Shown: positions 25,002 through 33,508, counted from the first letter of the stretch. The stretch is 49,017 bases of DNA from Bacteroidales bacterium UBA4295 (GCA_002395805.1 DGVB01000009.1:1-49017), one strand, 5' to 3'. Numbers and translations are program-made. Notes: generated by a model from the sequence alone, not told the origin.

Positions 25002-25031
25002 TTTGTAGTTTGTGATTAGTAGTTTGTAATA
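24994..25031 (+). repeat. Heptamer array (GTAATTT type) abutting kdsB
   Basis: GTAATTT, GTAGTTT, GTGATTA, GTAGTTT, GTAATAT; starts in the last codons of mfd and ends in the kdsB ATG. Confidence 0.8.
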
Positions 25032-25780
25032 TGAAATTTATAGGAATAATACCGGCGCGATACGGTTCGACCCGATTTCCGGGCAAGCCTATGGCCGACA
25101 TTTGCGGCAAGACAGTAATCCGCCGCGTCTATGAGCAAGCATCGAAAGCACTGGACACCGTAGTAGTAGCAACGGACGACGACCGTATCTACGATGCTGT
25201 AGAGGCATTCGGCGGCAAGGTTGTCATGACTCGATCGGACCATAAATGCGGTACAGATCGCTGTCTGGAGGCCTACATGGCCGTTACGACACCTACCTGG
25301 CGCGAGCAGAACGATGCGGACACCGTGATTATCAACATCCAGGGCGACGAACCCTTCATTCAGCCGGAGCAGATAGAAGCACTCATGGCTTGTTTTGACA
25401 AAGAGGGAACGGATATCGCCACCCTTGTTCGCCCTTACACCGACCGAGACACGCGCTCCGAGCTGGAGGATCCGAATACCCCTAAGGTGAACTGGGACAC
25501 AGCTTGCGGCGAAGCGAGAATGTTCTCAAGAAAAGTTATTGCGGCTTCAGACGGCAAATACTACCGTCACATCGGCATCTATGCCTACCGCGCGGATGTG
25601 CTGGCTCAGATCACACAACTGCCGCAGAGTTCGCTGGAGATCGAGGAGCGGTTAGAGCAATTGAGATGGCTCGAAAACGGATATACCATCCGTGTCGGAG
25701 TTACTGAAATTCCCACCATCGGGATCGACACGCCGGAGGATCTGGAGAAAGCAATACAATGGTACAAGTTCAACGGATGA
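25031..25780 (+). CDS. kdsB: 3-deoxy-manno-octulosonate cytidylyltransferase
   Basis: Activates Kdo to CMP-Kdo for lipid A core synthesis in the cytosol. The 249 residues begin MKFIGIIPARYGSTRFPGKP (CTP-binding loop) and contain VVVATDDDRI, MTRSDHKCGTDRCLEA, INIQGDEPFI, YYRHIGIYAYRADVL and IGIDTPEDLEKA, all standard for KdsB. It stands with mfd and deoD rather than with kdsC/kdsD at 3-5 kb, but the products act in one pathway. Confidence 0.95.
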   Translation: MKFIGIIPARYGSTRFPGKPMADICGKTVIRRVYEQASKALDTVVVATDDDRIYDAVEAFGGKVVMTRSDHKCGTDRCLEAYMAVTTPTWREQNDADTVIINIQGDEPFIQPEQIEALMACFDKEGTDIATLVRPYTDRDTRSELEDPNTPKVNWDTACGEARMFSRKVIAASDGKYYRHIGIYAYRADVLAQITQLPQSSLEIEERLEQLRWLENGYTIRVGVTEIPTIGIDTPEDLEKAIQWYKFNG

Positions 25781-25854
25781 GCCGTCGAACGTTGAAAGGA
25801 TAAAGAATCAGAGTTAGAGAAATCAAAATATTAACCTTTAAAAACACAACATTT

Positions 25855-26568
25855 ATGGCAAAAGAACAATGTCCTACTCCGCACATAGGTGCGCAGTACG
25901 GTGAAATTGCAAAAACAATGATCATGGCCGGAGATCCGCTTCGCGCCAAGTTAATGGCAGAACGTTTCCTGGAGAACCCGGTACAAGTGAATAATGTACG
26001 CGGCATGCTGGCTTTCACTGGCACATACAAGGGCAAGAAAGTGACCGTCATGGGTCACGGAATGGGTATCCCGTCAATCGGTATCTACACCTACGAACTT
26101 TTCAATTTCTACGACGTAGAGACGATCATCCGCGTAGGTTCGTGCGGTGCCCGCCAGATGTATGTCAACCTGGGTGATCTAGTAATTGCCCAAGGCAGCT
26201 GCACCGACAGTAACTGGGATGCACAATACAACCTGCCGGGACATTTTGCTCCGATAGCAGATTTCGACCTCTGTCGCAGAGCCGTAGAAGCTGCTGAGAA
26301 GAGAGGCTACAAATACCATGTCGGCAACGTCTTCTCCGCTGATATCTTCTACTGCGAAGACGAGCGTAAGAAAAACTGGACGAAGATGGGTGTTTTGGCC
26401 GATGAGATGGAAGCTCCGTCGCTGTATATGAACGCTGCCCGCGCAGGCAAGAAAGCATTGGTGATCTGTACCGTAAGCGACCACATTCTCACCGGCGAAG
26501 CAACAACAGCCGAACAAAGACAGAACTCGTTCACCAATATGATGGACGTCGCTTTTGATATTATTTAA
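25855..26568 (+). CDS. deoD: Purine-nucleoside phosphorylase, DeoD type
   Basis: Hexameric phosphorylase cleaving purine (deoxy)nucleosides to base and (deoxy)ribose 1-phosphate. The 237 residues show TPHIGAQYGEIAKTMIMAGDPLRAK (phosphate-binding Gly and Arg), VMGHGMGIPSIGIYTYEL, IRVGSCGARQ, a conserved MEAPSLY (ribose-binding Glu) and VSDHILTGE with the catalytic Asp. The 74-base spacer after kdsB contains no clear TAnnTTTG promoter, so cotranscription is possible. The outer-membrane protein gene starts 2 bases after the stop. Confidence 0.93.
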   Translation: MAKEQCPTPHIGAQYGEIAKTMIMAGDPLRAKLMAERFLENPVQVNNVRGMLAFTGTYKGKKVTVMGHGMGIPSIGIYTYELFNFYDVETIIRVGSCGARQMYVNLGDLVIAQGSCTDSNWDAQYNLPGHFAPIADFDLCRRAVEAAEKRGYKYHVGNVFSADIFYCEDERKKNWTKMGVLADEMEAPSLYMNAARAGKKALVICTVSDHILTGEATTAEQRQNSFTNMMDVAFDII

Positions 26569-26570
26569 TA

Positions 26571-27320
26571 ATGAGAAAACAATTTATCATTCTGGTATTA
26601 GCACTCTTGCCCTTGGGTCTGACGGCCCAAGAGCAAGGGGTTGATACACAACCTGTCAAAGAGAAGAAATCCTCTTCCAAAGTCTTCACCGGTTTCTCCG
26701 GTGGAATGCTGCTGCATGGAGGTTACCTCTTTGCCGATGACCCCACCAAAGTATTCAGCAATACGGGTCTGGGTAGTTTTGAGTATGTGAAGGGCCTTCC
26801 AAAATCGGGTTTGTGCTTCGGTTTTGGCGGTATGCTCCGCGTACATTTCATCAATCATATTCACCTTGGCGGGGAAGGCTATGTAAGTCACATGCCGCTG
26901 ATGCGAACAGGCTCTAATGTCCGAACCGGCTGGGGAGGTGCGTTCGCGGATTTTTACGCCAATTGGGGGAAAACACGGCCGATGATAGGTCTGTCTGTAG
27001 GTGGTGGAGCGATGAAGCGTCTCTATGTCCCCGATCAGGATCCTGTCAATGATCCGGGAGCTGCACCCGATGAGAATACCACCTATAACTCCTCCTACGT
27101 CAAGACACCATTCTTCTATATGGATCCGTATGTAGGGATGGAAATCAGTTTAACAAGTCATATTGCTTTGATGATCCGCATTGACTACATGCTGCCATTT
27201 GGCCGGACCAGTAGTGGTCTGACCCATCTGAGCGAGGATGTCAAATGGAGCAATTTTATGACCCCGAGCGGCCCGCGGCTATACGTAGGCGTCATGTTCG
27301 GGAAACTAAAACGCGACTAA
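26571..27320 (+). CDS. Predicted outer-membrane beta-barrel protein, function unknown
   Basis: Exported protein of 249 residues with a signal peptide (MRKQFIILVLALLPLGLTAQ) and alternating aromatic/glycine-rich strands (FTGFSGGMLLHGGYLF, FGFGGMLRVHF, HIHLGGEGYVSH, PMIGLSVGGGAMKRLY, YVGVMFGKL). These features and the terminal aromatic/hydrophobic strand suggest an 8-10 strand barrel. It could be a structural or assembly factor. It is tightly linked to deoD (2 bases) and followed by yidC after 45 bases. I do not recognise a characterised family. Confidence 0.65.
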   Translation: MRKQFIILVLALLPLGLTAQEQGVDTQPVKEKKSSSKVFTGFSGGMLLHGGYLFADDPTKVFSNTGLGSFEYVKGLPKSGLCFGFGGMLRVHFINHIHLGGEGYVSHMPLMRTGSNVRTGWGGAFADFYANWGKTRPMIGLSVGGGAMKRLYVPDQDPVNDPGAAPDENTTYNSSYVKTPFFYMDPYVGMEISLTSHIALMIRIDYMLPFGRTSSGLTHLSEDVKWSNFMTPSGPRLYVGVMFGKLKRD

Positions 27321-27365
27321 ACGAAGACAATAATAACACACAAATATAAATTAAACACGTTATAA

Positions 27366-29276
27366 ATGGATAAAAACACTTGGATCGGCTTTTTATTAAT
27401 AGCCGCAATTATCGTAGGGTTCACGATGTTGAATCGGCCCTCGAAAGAAGAGTTAGCAGCCCGTCAGCATGTACAAGACTCTCTCCGTCTGGTACAGATA
27501 GCGGAGCAGGAAGCACAACGTCTCTCGGACTCATTGCAATTCGTGGCAGGTCAGACAGCGACGGAGGCAGAGACTGTTTCCGCCGAGCAGCAACAGGAAC
27601 GCCTGCAGGCAGCGTACGGCACATTCGCTGCAGCAGCACAGGGCGAAGAGCAATTCGTTACTCTGCAGAACAACAAAGTGCGTTTGACACTCTCCACACG
27701 TGGCGGTGTTGTCAAACATGCCGAGTTGCTGGAGTATCACGCTTCCGGCGACAGTATTAACCCGCTTTCGCTCTTCCGTGGAGACGAGAGTGCTTTCGGT
27801 TTCACCCTTATTACCGCCAATAACCGAATCCTCCAGACCGGAAATCTTTTCTTCACTCCGATAGTTTCCGAGCAACCTGGTCGGGCTATTATGCGTCTGA
27901 AAACCGCATCTCCGGATGCTTGGCTGGATTTCGTGTACGACCTATCCGACAATTATATGATACACCTCTCAATCGAGGCGCACAATATGCAGACAGAACT
28001 GGCGCAGAATATCAATTCGCTGGAGTTGCAATGGCGCCAGTTAATTCCGCAGCAGGAGCAGGGGCGTAAGTTTGAGGAACGCTACGCGCAATTGCAATAT
28101 ATGCTGGTGGGCGGCGACATGGAGAAACTGAGCGAGAGCAAGGATGACAACGCCAAAGAGTCCGCGCGTGTTAAATGGGTAGGATACAAAGACCAGTTCT
28201 TCTCTACCGTTCTTATCGCCGACGATGCGTTCTCGTCCTCCCAGTTCAGTTCCACGATGCAGAGCAAGCACTCCGGCTATATCAAGGAATACACCACTCT
28301 CACCTCCGTACCGTTTGACCTCTCCGGCAAGACGCCTACAGGATTCCGGCTGTATTGCGGTCCGAATCACTATCACACTCTCAAAGCCTATGACGAAGGC
28401 GTAGAGCGTGACGAACGGCTGCATCTGAATGCCCTTGTACCGCTGGGATGGAAGATAGTCAGTTGGATCAACGAATGGCTCGTTATTCCGATGTTTGACC
28501 TATTCACCAGCTGGGGATTACACATCGGTATTGTTATCCTCCTGATGACGATTGTTATCAAACTCATCATTCTGCCTTTCGTCTTTGTGTCGTATAAATC
28601 CAGCGCAAAGATGAAAGCGCTGAAACCGCAGATAGACGCTATCAACGAGAAATATCCGGCTGAGAAAATGCAAGAGCGCCAGCAAGCTACCATGCAACTC
28701 TACCAGCAAGCAGGTGTGAGCCCGATGAGCGGATGTCTTCCGATGCTGTTCCAGTTCCCTGTATTGATGGCTATGTTCTGGTTCTTACCTACGGCTATCG
28801 AACTGCGCGGCAAATCGCTGCTCTGGGCGGAGGATCTCTCTACCTACGACGCTGTCTTCCACTGGGGATTCAATATTCCGCTGCTGGGTGACCACCTGTC
28901 TCTCTTCTGTTTGCTGATGACCATCTGTAATATCGGCTACACCTATATCACGATGCAGTCGCAGGCGACCGACCCGAACATGAAATTCATGAAATACATG
29001 ATGTATGCCATGCCACTCATGTTCCTCTTTATCTTCAACGACTATGCGGCCGGTCTGAGTTATTACTACCTCGTTTCGCTCTTCATCACCATTCTCCAGA
29101 CCATGATCTTCCGCTGGACGCTGGATGACAAGAAGATGCTCAAAGAGATGGAGGAGAATAAAAAGAAAAAAGCCGGGAAACCTAAGTCCGGCTTTATGGC
29201 TCGCTTGGAAGCGATGCAACGTGAACAGCAGCGTTTAGCTCGCGAGAACGCTAAGGCGGCTAGCAAGCGACGCTAA
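27366..29276 (+). CDS. yidC: Membrane protein insertase YidC
   Basis: Inserts and folds inner-membrane proteins, alone or with SecYEG. The 636 residues have an N-terminal anchor (WIGFLLIAAIIVGFTML), a long periplasmic beta-rich domain (about 90-350), then the conserved five-helix core: LHIGIVILLMTIVIKLIILPFVFVSYKSSAKMKAL (with the hydrophilic-groove Arg replaced by the positively charged KSSAKMK region downstream), GVSPMSGCLPMLFQFPVLMAMFWFL, and MKFMKYMMYAMPLMFLFIFNDYAAGLSYYYLVS. The C-terminal tail is strongly basic, as usual for ribosome binding. The last 42 bases overlap the convergent SGNH-like gene. Confidence 0.95.
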   Translation: MDKNTWIGFLLIAAIIVGFTMLNRPSKEELAARQHVQDSLRLVQIAEQEAQRLSDSLQFVAGQTATEAETVSAEQQQERLQAAYGTFAAAAQGEEQFVTLQNNKVRLTLSTRGGVVKHAELLEYHASGDSINPLSLFRGDESAFGFTLITANNRILQTGNLFFTPIVSEQPGRAIMRLKTASPDAWLDFVYDLSDNYMIHLSIEAHNMQTELAQNINSLELQWRQLIPQQEQGRKFEERYAQLQYMLVGGDMEKLSESKDDNAKESARVKWVGYKDQFFSTVLIADDAFSSSQFSSTMQSKHSGYIKEYTTLTSVPFDLSGKTPTGFRLYCGPNHYHTLKAYDEGVERDERLHLNALVPLGWKIVSWINEWLVIPMFDLFTSWGLHIGIVILLMTIVIKLIILPFVFVSYKSSAKMKALKPQIDAINEKYPAEKMQERQQATMQLYQQAGVSPMSGCLPMLFQFPVLMAMFWFLPTAIELRGKSLLWAEDLSTYDAVFHWGFNIPLLGDHLSLFCLLMTICNIGYTYITMQSQATDPNMKFMKYMMYAMPLMFLFIFNDYAAGLSYYYLVSLFITILQTMIFRWTLDDKKMLKEMEENKKKKAGKPKSGFMARLEAMQREQQRLARENAKAASKRR

Positions 29277-29732
29277 CTCGTTGTTCACCAAGGCCTCTCC
29301 GGCGGGAGAGAGCGTCACACCGTCCTGCTCCAGTAACTCATCAAAATGTGTGCTGGCCAGCATCGGCGAGGTGATATCCACTAAATGAACACACTGCTGT
29401 GCGGCAAGACGGAAGAGCGAGAGGTTATACAACGCATGAATATTGCGGAGCCTCTCGGTCTGGCCGCCTAACCAGAAGAGAACATTCTTTCGCTCTTGCA
29501 TACTCATCCCGCGGGTGATATACGCGAAATAGCGGTTCTCATCCATGATAGGAAGACTAACTAATACTGGCTCTTGTCCGCACGCGCGCGCTTGCGCGAT
29601 CTTATTAATATATAGCGCTTTGTATGCTACAAGATCTATTTTGGCCTCATGATGGGCACTCGGGTTTAATGCAATGGCTTTCCAGTCAAATTGCAAGCCG
29701 CTCTCAGGCTGAATAATAATTGTCTTGTCCAT
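29235..29732 (-). CDS. SGNH-hydrolase-like protein fragment
   Basis: A 165-residue protein resembling the C-terminal half of SGNH/GDSL hydrolases: VLVSLPIMDENRYFAYITRG, NIHALYNLSLFRLAA, VHLVDITSPMLAS and a block-V-like LLEQDGVTLSPAGEALVNNEL. In active enzymes block V usually reads DG(I/V)HxN; here the catalytic His is Thr, and no N-terminal GDS block is present. It is either a degenerate, non-catalytic form or a distinct family. It overlaps the 3' end of yidC on the other strand by 42 bases and lies 45 bases downstream of the 31-residue membrane peptide, probably in the same transcript. Confidence 0.5.
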   Translation of the reverse strand: MDKTIIIQPESGLQFDWKAIALNPSAHHEAKIDLVAYKALYINKIAQARACGQEPVLVSLPIMDENRYFAYITRGMSMQERKNVLFWLGGQTERLRNIHALYNLSLFRLAAQQCVHLVDITSPMLASTHFDELLEQDGVTLSPAGEALVNNELASLASRLSVLAS

Positions 29733-29777
29733 AGTGATAAAAGTTAGTTAGTAATAGTAGTTAAAATCAGTGTTATT

Positions 29778-29873
29778 CTATAAATTGATAACTAAATAGG
29801 CAATAATAGCCGGTAATTGCAGACAATATAGTGCGACCAACAGGTCATATCCGATTCGTTTAACAGTTTTCAT
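29778..29873 (-). CDS. 31-residue predicted membrane peptide
   Basis: Short ORF starting MKTVKRIGYDLLVALYCLQL and ending IAYLVINL. A basic N terminus (K3, K5, R6) precedes one hydrophobic segment of about 20 residues, which fits a single transmembrane helix. The ATG is 26 bases downstream of a clear minus-strand promoter (29900-29930), so it is transcribed as the first gene of the leftward unit. It is divergent from the membrane-anchored LytTR regulator and may interact with it, but that is inference. Too short for family assignment. Confidence 0.5.
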   Translation of the reverse strand: MKTVKRIGYDLLVALYCLQLPAIIAYLVINL

Positions 29874-29896
29874 ATGCGTAGCATTTTTAAAATCCG

Positions 29897-29930
29897 GTGC
29901 AAAATTACTGCTTTTCGACTACCTTTGCAA
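29897..29930. promoter_or_regulatory. Interleaved divergent promoters
   Basis: Minus strand: TTGC (29927-29930), 19 bases, TAATTTTG (29900-29907). Plus strand: TACCTTTG (29920-29927) with a weak GTGC -33 (29897-29900). Each -33 region touches the other promoter's -7 region, so simultaneous use looks unlikely. Confidence 0.65.
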
Positions 29931-29945
29931 TTAAAAGTGATTAGT

Positions 29946-30050
29946 GACTAAAAACAGGGACTAAAACAGTCAATTTGACGACTAAAACACAAATATAGTG
30001 ACGAAAAATAACAGCTTTCAATTTCGTCACGCCAAATAAGGAGACTAAAT
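29946..30050 (+). promoter_or_regulatory. Phased GACTAAAA direct repeats in the lytTR leader
   Basis: GACTAAAA at 29946, 29959 and 29980, GACGAAAA at 30000 and GACTAAAT at 30043. Four of them are spaced 21, 20 and 43 bases, close to two or four helical turns, as LytTR dimers prefer. A 9-bp inverted repeat GTGACGAAA/TTTCGTCAC (29998-30030) overlaps. A strong AAGGAG (30038-30043) precedes the ATG, unusual for these organisms. Confidence 0.55.
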
Positions 30051-30051
30051 T

Positions 30052-30843
30052 ATGACCAAAATTCCTGCTTCACTATTGTCCGTTGTGACGATGTTAGTGC
30101 ATATACTTGTCATTCCTGTGTTCTATCTCGGATATATATTGATATACGAGAGCCGATGGATGATTGACTTCCTAAATGCCGGAAACGGCGATGTATTTAA
30201 TGCGCTGATGCTGACATGTATCCTGCTAGGCATATTATGCGGATCGCGAATCCCGATGACCGCCGTACGGAAACAGATCCATATGAGTTGGTGGCAGTAT
30301 GCATTGTGGTCTTTCACCGAGGTGTTTGTCTTTTCTTGCTTTGCTGCGTTGTACATGGCGCTGGTCTATGGCACCTACGGGTATTTCCCTGCTTTGGGTA
30401 AATGCCTGCAGTTGTCATTCGCTATCCTGCCCTACCCTTATATTATCTTCTCGCTCCTCTTTGCGCTCATCCGCCCGGACGAGAAAGAAGCTGCAGAAGA
30501 GGACTTGGTGCGCTTTGCAGACAGCACAGGAAGGCTAAAACTGGTTATTGCGCACGATGTAATCTTGTATGTAGAGGCACAGGAGAACTATGTCTCCATT
30601 CACTATATGGAGGGAGAAAAGCAAAAAGAATACTCGCTTCGTCAGTCCATGCGAGGGATCGAAGAGCTAATGGAAAAACACGGTATTATCCGCTGTCAGC
30701 GGTCGTATTTCGTGAATCCGCGTCATGTCAAAGTCCTTCGGCGCGATAAAGAAGGTATGATTCAAGCGGAACTGGATATAATAAATGCGAAACCAGTTCC
30801 GGTTTCGCCTAAATATTACGAACAACTTAGCAAAATGCTATAA
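30052..30843 (+). CDS. Membrane-anchored LytTR-family transcription regulator
   Basis: A 263-residue protein with four hydrophobic segments in residues 1 to about 140 (SLLSVVTMLVHILVIPVFYLGYIL, ALMLTCILLGILCG, YALWSFTEVFVFSCFAALYMAL, LSFAILPYPYIIFSLLFALI) and a C-terminal LytTR DNA-binding domain (about 165-263: VLYVEAQENYVSIHY, LRQSMRGIEELM, IIRCQRSYFVNPRHV, PVPVSPKYYEQLSKML). There is no receiver domain, so it is not a classical response regulator; the membrane part may sense a ligand or a partner protein. The leader holds repeats that fit LytTR sites, suggesting autoregulation. It faces the rlmN gene convergently. Confidence 0.85.
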   Translation: MTKIPASLLSVVTMLVHILVIPVFYLGYILIYESRWMIDFLNAGNGDVFNALMLTCILLGILCGSRIPMTAVRKQIHMSWWQYALWSFTEVFVFSCFAALYMALVYGTYGYFPALGKCLQLSFAILPYPYIIFSLLFALIRPDEKEAAEEDLVRFADSTGRLKLVIAHDVILYVEAQENYVSIHYMEGEKQKEYSLRQSMRGIEELMEKHGIIRCQRSYFVNPRHVKVLRRDKEGMIQAELDIINAKPVPVSPKYYEQLSKML

Positions 30844-30861
30844 CATTTTGCACTACACCAC

Positions 30862-30915
30862 TAAAACGTTAAATTGTTAAACGTTAAATTGTTAAACTGT
30901 TAAATAGTTAATTAT
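30862..30915. repeat. Heptamer array (GTTAAAC type) between lytTR and rlmN
   Basis: AACGTTAAATTGTTAA occurs twice, then TGTTAAA and TAGTTAA. A+T-rich spacer between convergent genes; no terminator hairpin with T-run seen. Confidence 0.65.
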
Positions 30916-31990
30916 TTACAGAATTAACCAGCATGCCACAGGCAGCAAGGATGTCTTCACCGCGGGAGCGGCGGATAGTAGTGGTAATACCATTTTCAGA
31001 GAGGTAGTCCCGCATCCATTCCATTTGTTTATCATTAGAGCCGGGGAAATGCCGGCTCTCTATATGAGTCTGCGCAATCTTCTCTACACCTTCGTGGAAG
31101 CGGATTAAGTTCATACGGCAGTTAAGTCCCTTTAGCAGCCGGAGCAACTCGCGCGCATGGCGAGGCGTGTCGTTCGTCCCTGCCCAGCAGATATACTCGA
31201 AACTGAGACGACGCTGATGAGTCCAGTCGTATTGCTTAAGTAGCGAGACGACTTCCATAATAGACATAATTTTCTCAGCCGGCATGATCTGCTCGCGCTC
31301 TACGGCAAAAGGATCGTGCATCGACACGGCCAGATGGCATTCGCTCTCGTCCAGAAAACGTTTCATAGCAGGAATACCAACGGTAGAGACGGTAATACGT
31401 TTGGGCGACCAAGCGCAGCCGTAAGGTGCGGTCATGATTGCTAACGAGCGCAGTACCTCGTCAATATTATCCATCGGTTCTCCTTCGCCCATATAAACGA
31501 TATTAGAGAGCGGCTCGCGTCCGGCTGCTACAGCCACAGCGTCTATTTCGAAGATCTGATTTAAGATTTCTGCGGCAGAGAGATTGCCATGAAAACCGAG
31601 CGTACCGGTCATACAGAAGCGGCACCCCATCTTACATCCCGCCTGTGTAGAGACACAGAGCGTGGCACGATCTTCCTCAGGAATATAAACTGTTTCTATA
31701 AAACAGGATTTGTTATTTGTAACGGGTGATTGCAGATTTGAGACCTCAAAGAGGTACTTGCGCGTCCCATCTGCGCTGACGGCTTCGTGCACAGGCGCAT
31801 GGCGTCCTATGGTATAAGCCGCTTTGAGCGCTTCTCTACCTTTGAGAGATATATTGGTCATCTCGTCGAAAGAGCGGACACGACGAACATAGAGCCATTC
31901 CGCCAACTGTTTGCCGGCGAACTTAGGCAGGCCGATTTCTATTGCCAGAGCCTGCAGTTCTTCTAATGTTTTTCCTAATAGCGCTTCCAA
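30908..31990 (-). CDS. rlmN: 23S rRNA / tRNA adenine-C2 methyltransferase RlmN with heptamer insert
   Basis: Radical-SAM enzyme methylating A2503 of 23S rRNA and A37 of some tRNAs. The TTG at 31990 gives EALLGKTLEELQALAIEIGLPKFAGKQLAEWLY, the family start, and 360 residues. The cluster motif is C119-KMG-C123-RF-C126. The mechanistic Cys pair (C-terminal GEDILAACGMLV and the internal one) is present. Residues 84-97 (SNLQSPVTNNKSCF) are a heptamer-array insert between YLFEV and IETVYIPEEDRATL, which in relatives are separated by only two or three residues. Confidence 0.95.
   Translation of the reverse strand: MEALLGKTLEELQALAIEIGLPKFAGKQLAEWLYVRRVRSFDEMTNISLKGREALKAAYTIGRHAPVHEAVSADGTRKYLFEVSNLQSPVTNNKSCFIETVYIPEEDRATLCVSTQAGCKMGCRFCMTGTLGFHGNLSAAEILNQIFEIDAVAVAAGREPLSNIVYMGEGEPMDNIDEVLRSLAIMTAPYGCAWSPKRITVSTVGIPAMKRFLDESECHLAVSMHDPFAVEREQIMPAEKIMSIMEVVSLLKQYDWTHQRRLSFEYICWAGTNDTPRHARELLRLLKGLNCRMNLIRFHEGVEKIAQTHIESRHFPGSNDKQMEWMRDYLSENGITTTIRRSRGEDILAACGMLVNSVNN
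31706..31745 (-). repeat. Heptamer array (ATTTGTT type) in rlmN
   Basis: ATTTGTT ATTTGTA units followed by GGTGATT and GCAGATT; read on the minus strand as SNLQSPVTNNKSCF. Confidence 0.75.
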
Positions 31991-32001
31991 TTGCGGAGTA
32001 C

Positions 32002-32022
32002 TGATTACAAATTCACGAATTC
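32002..32022. repeat. Heptamer-like array between mscS and rlmN
   Basis: CTGATTA, CAAATTC, ACGAATT units in the 22-base spacer; extends into the last codons of the channel gene (MLNS). Confidence 0.5.
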
Positions 32023-33020
32023 AACATCGTAACATCTACATGCGGATAAGCGAAGGTAAATCCTTGCGGCGGGAGTTCAGTATAGAACCGCTCTTGAAGA
32101 GCGAAGAACACATTCCAATACTCATCTGCCTTCACCCATGCACGAACCACGAACGTAATATCATTCTCATTCAGACTCCGGAGCGCTACAAAAGGAGCGG
32201 GTATAGCATCCATACGATAGTTGACCGTGGATAACTGATAGTCGGATATCCTGAGTTCCTTGTAAAGTTTCTTCATATCGGTGTCAGGCTGGAGCACACG
32301 AGGATCCGAGTTGACGATAGCAAGGATTGCCTCTTTACATGCCGCGGCATCCACACCATAGGACACGCTTACCGACCATTCCACGCGCCGCAACGGCCTT
32401 CCGTTGAAATTATTAATCACCCCATTCGACAAGGTACCGTTTGGAAGGATTACCACTCTATTATCTATTGTAAGTATCTTGGTGGCAGTGATATTGACCT
32501 CTATCACTTTGCCAGATGCGCCTTGTGCTTCAATGAAATCACCTGCCTTGAAGGGTTTGAAAGCAAGAATCATAATTCCTCCGGCGAAATTCTGTACTGT
32601 ACCCGAGAGCGCCATTCCTATGGCCATACCTCCGGCCGCCAGCAGTGCCGCCAAGGAAGTCGTGTTTACTCCTAATGTACTTACTGAAATGATAATCAGC
32701 AGGACCGTCATGGAGATTGAGACGAAAGAGGACACAAAAGAGGCAATTGTAGGTTCGGTCTGCCTGCGCTCAAAGTGGCGTTTGAGAATTCTCTGCACCC
32801 ATCGGATCAAAAGGATTCCTATTCCGAATATCAATAATGCAGCTAACACTTTGATGCCAAAATGCAGTGCAGTCTCGCCGACTTCGCGCCAGAAGGTCTC
32901 CGGATCGTTCTTTGCCGTCTCAATCATCATTCGCGCGCCTGCACGAATCGAATCGCGCCGTGCTTCAATCTGCTCCGGAGTAGGAGCTGCCTGTAAAAGG
33001 ATCAATAATAGCGTGTTCAT
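32013..33020 (-). CDS. Small-conductance mechanosensitive channel, MscS family
   Basis: Tension-gated inner-membrane channel protecting against hypo-osmotic shock. From the ATG at 33020 the protein has 335 residues; a GTG at 33044 inside the preceding gene is less likely. It has a periplasmic N-terminal helix, TM segments LHFGIKVLAALLIFGIGILLIRWV and ASFVSSFVSISMTVLLIIISVSTLGV, and the pore helix TTSLAALLAAGGMAIGMALSGTVQNFAGGIMILAFKPF with the usual Gly/Ala packing, followed by the beta domain (VVILPNGTLSNGVINNF). The start is 2 bases downstream of the DUF4293 gene stop. Confidence 0.9.
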   Translation of the reverse strand: MNTLLLILLQAAPTPEQIEARRDSIRAGARMMIETAKNDPETFWREVGETALHFGIKVLAALLIFGIGILLIRWVQRILKRHFERRQTEPTIASFVSSFVSISMTVLLIIISVSTLGVNTTSLAALLAAGGMAIGMALSGTVQNFAGGIMILAFKPFKAGDFIEAQGASGKVIEVNITATKILTIDNRVVILPNGTLSNGVINNFNGRPLRRVEWSVSVSYGVDAAACKEAILAIVNSDPRVLQPDTDMKKLYKELRISDYQLSTVNYRMDAIPAPFVALRSLNENDITFVVRAWVKADEYWNVFFALQERFYTELPPQGFTFAYPHVDVTMLNS

Positions 33021-33021
33021 T

Positions 33022-33507
33022 TTACCGGATTCTGTCAGCAGCACGGACGAGTGCCTCGTCCTTGAGGATCGCGCGCGTAGCCATGAGGGTTAATACAAAA
33101 CATACGAGCGGGAACGCTGCCCAGGGAAGGACATGCCAGTCCACCCCCAGCGCCAGTTTCGCCTGCCATACATAAATAGCCAGCACGCCATAATAACCCA
33201 GACAAAGCATAGCCAGGAATATATTCAGCCGCGCCTGGAGGATGCGTTTCTTATAGAGAAAGATATCCACGAGGGCAAGCAGCGGAATGAGCGCCGTGGT
33301 AACCAACAATCCCCAAAGGCCTTGTAGACAAGCAACAGGCTGGCAGTCCTCGTTCGTGATTAACTCCATCCCGGAGGCACCTAAGTTATATATACACAGT
33401 TCCTCAGCCTCTTCAGGGGTTACCAGTTGCAGTACCGGCAGAAAAATCAAGGCGATGCCCAAAGCTACTACAGTTAAGAGATATAAAGTTTGGATTCGTT
33501 GTATCAT
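33022..33507 (-). CDS. DUF4293-type four-helix membrane protein
   Basis: A 161-residue protein starting MIQRIQTLYLLTVVALGIAL, the typical start of the DUF4293 family found in Bacteroidota. Hydrophobic segments occur at about 8-27, 65-85, 95-115 and 125-147. Function unknown. The ATG abuts a CAGTTTT heptamer array; the mscS gene follows immediately. Confidence 0.65.
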   Translation of the reverse strand: MIQRIQTLYLLTVVALGIALIFLPVLQLVTPEEAEELCIYNLGASGMELITNEDCQPVACLQGLWGLLVTTALIPLLALVDIFLYKKRILQARLNIFLAMLCLGYYGVLAIYVWQAKLALGVDWHVLPWAAFPLVCFVLTLMATRAILKDEALVRAADRIR

Positions 33508-33508
33508 T

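Noticed and set aside
30844..30907. Terminator between lytTR and rlmN
   Set aside because: Only A+T-rich heptamers are present; no stable G+C stem followed by a T-run.
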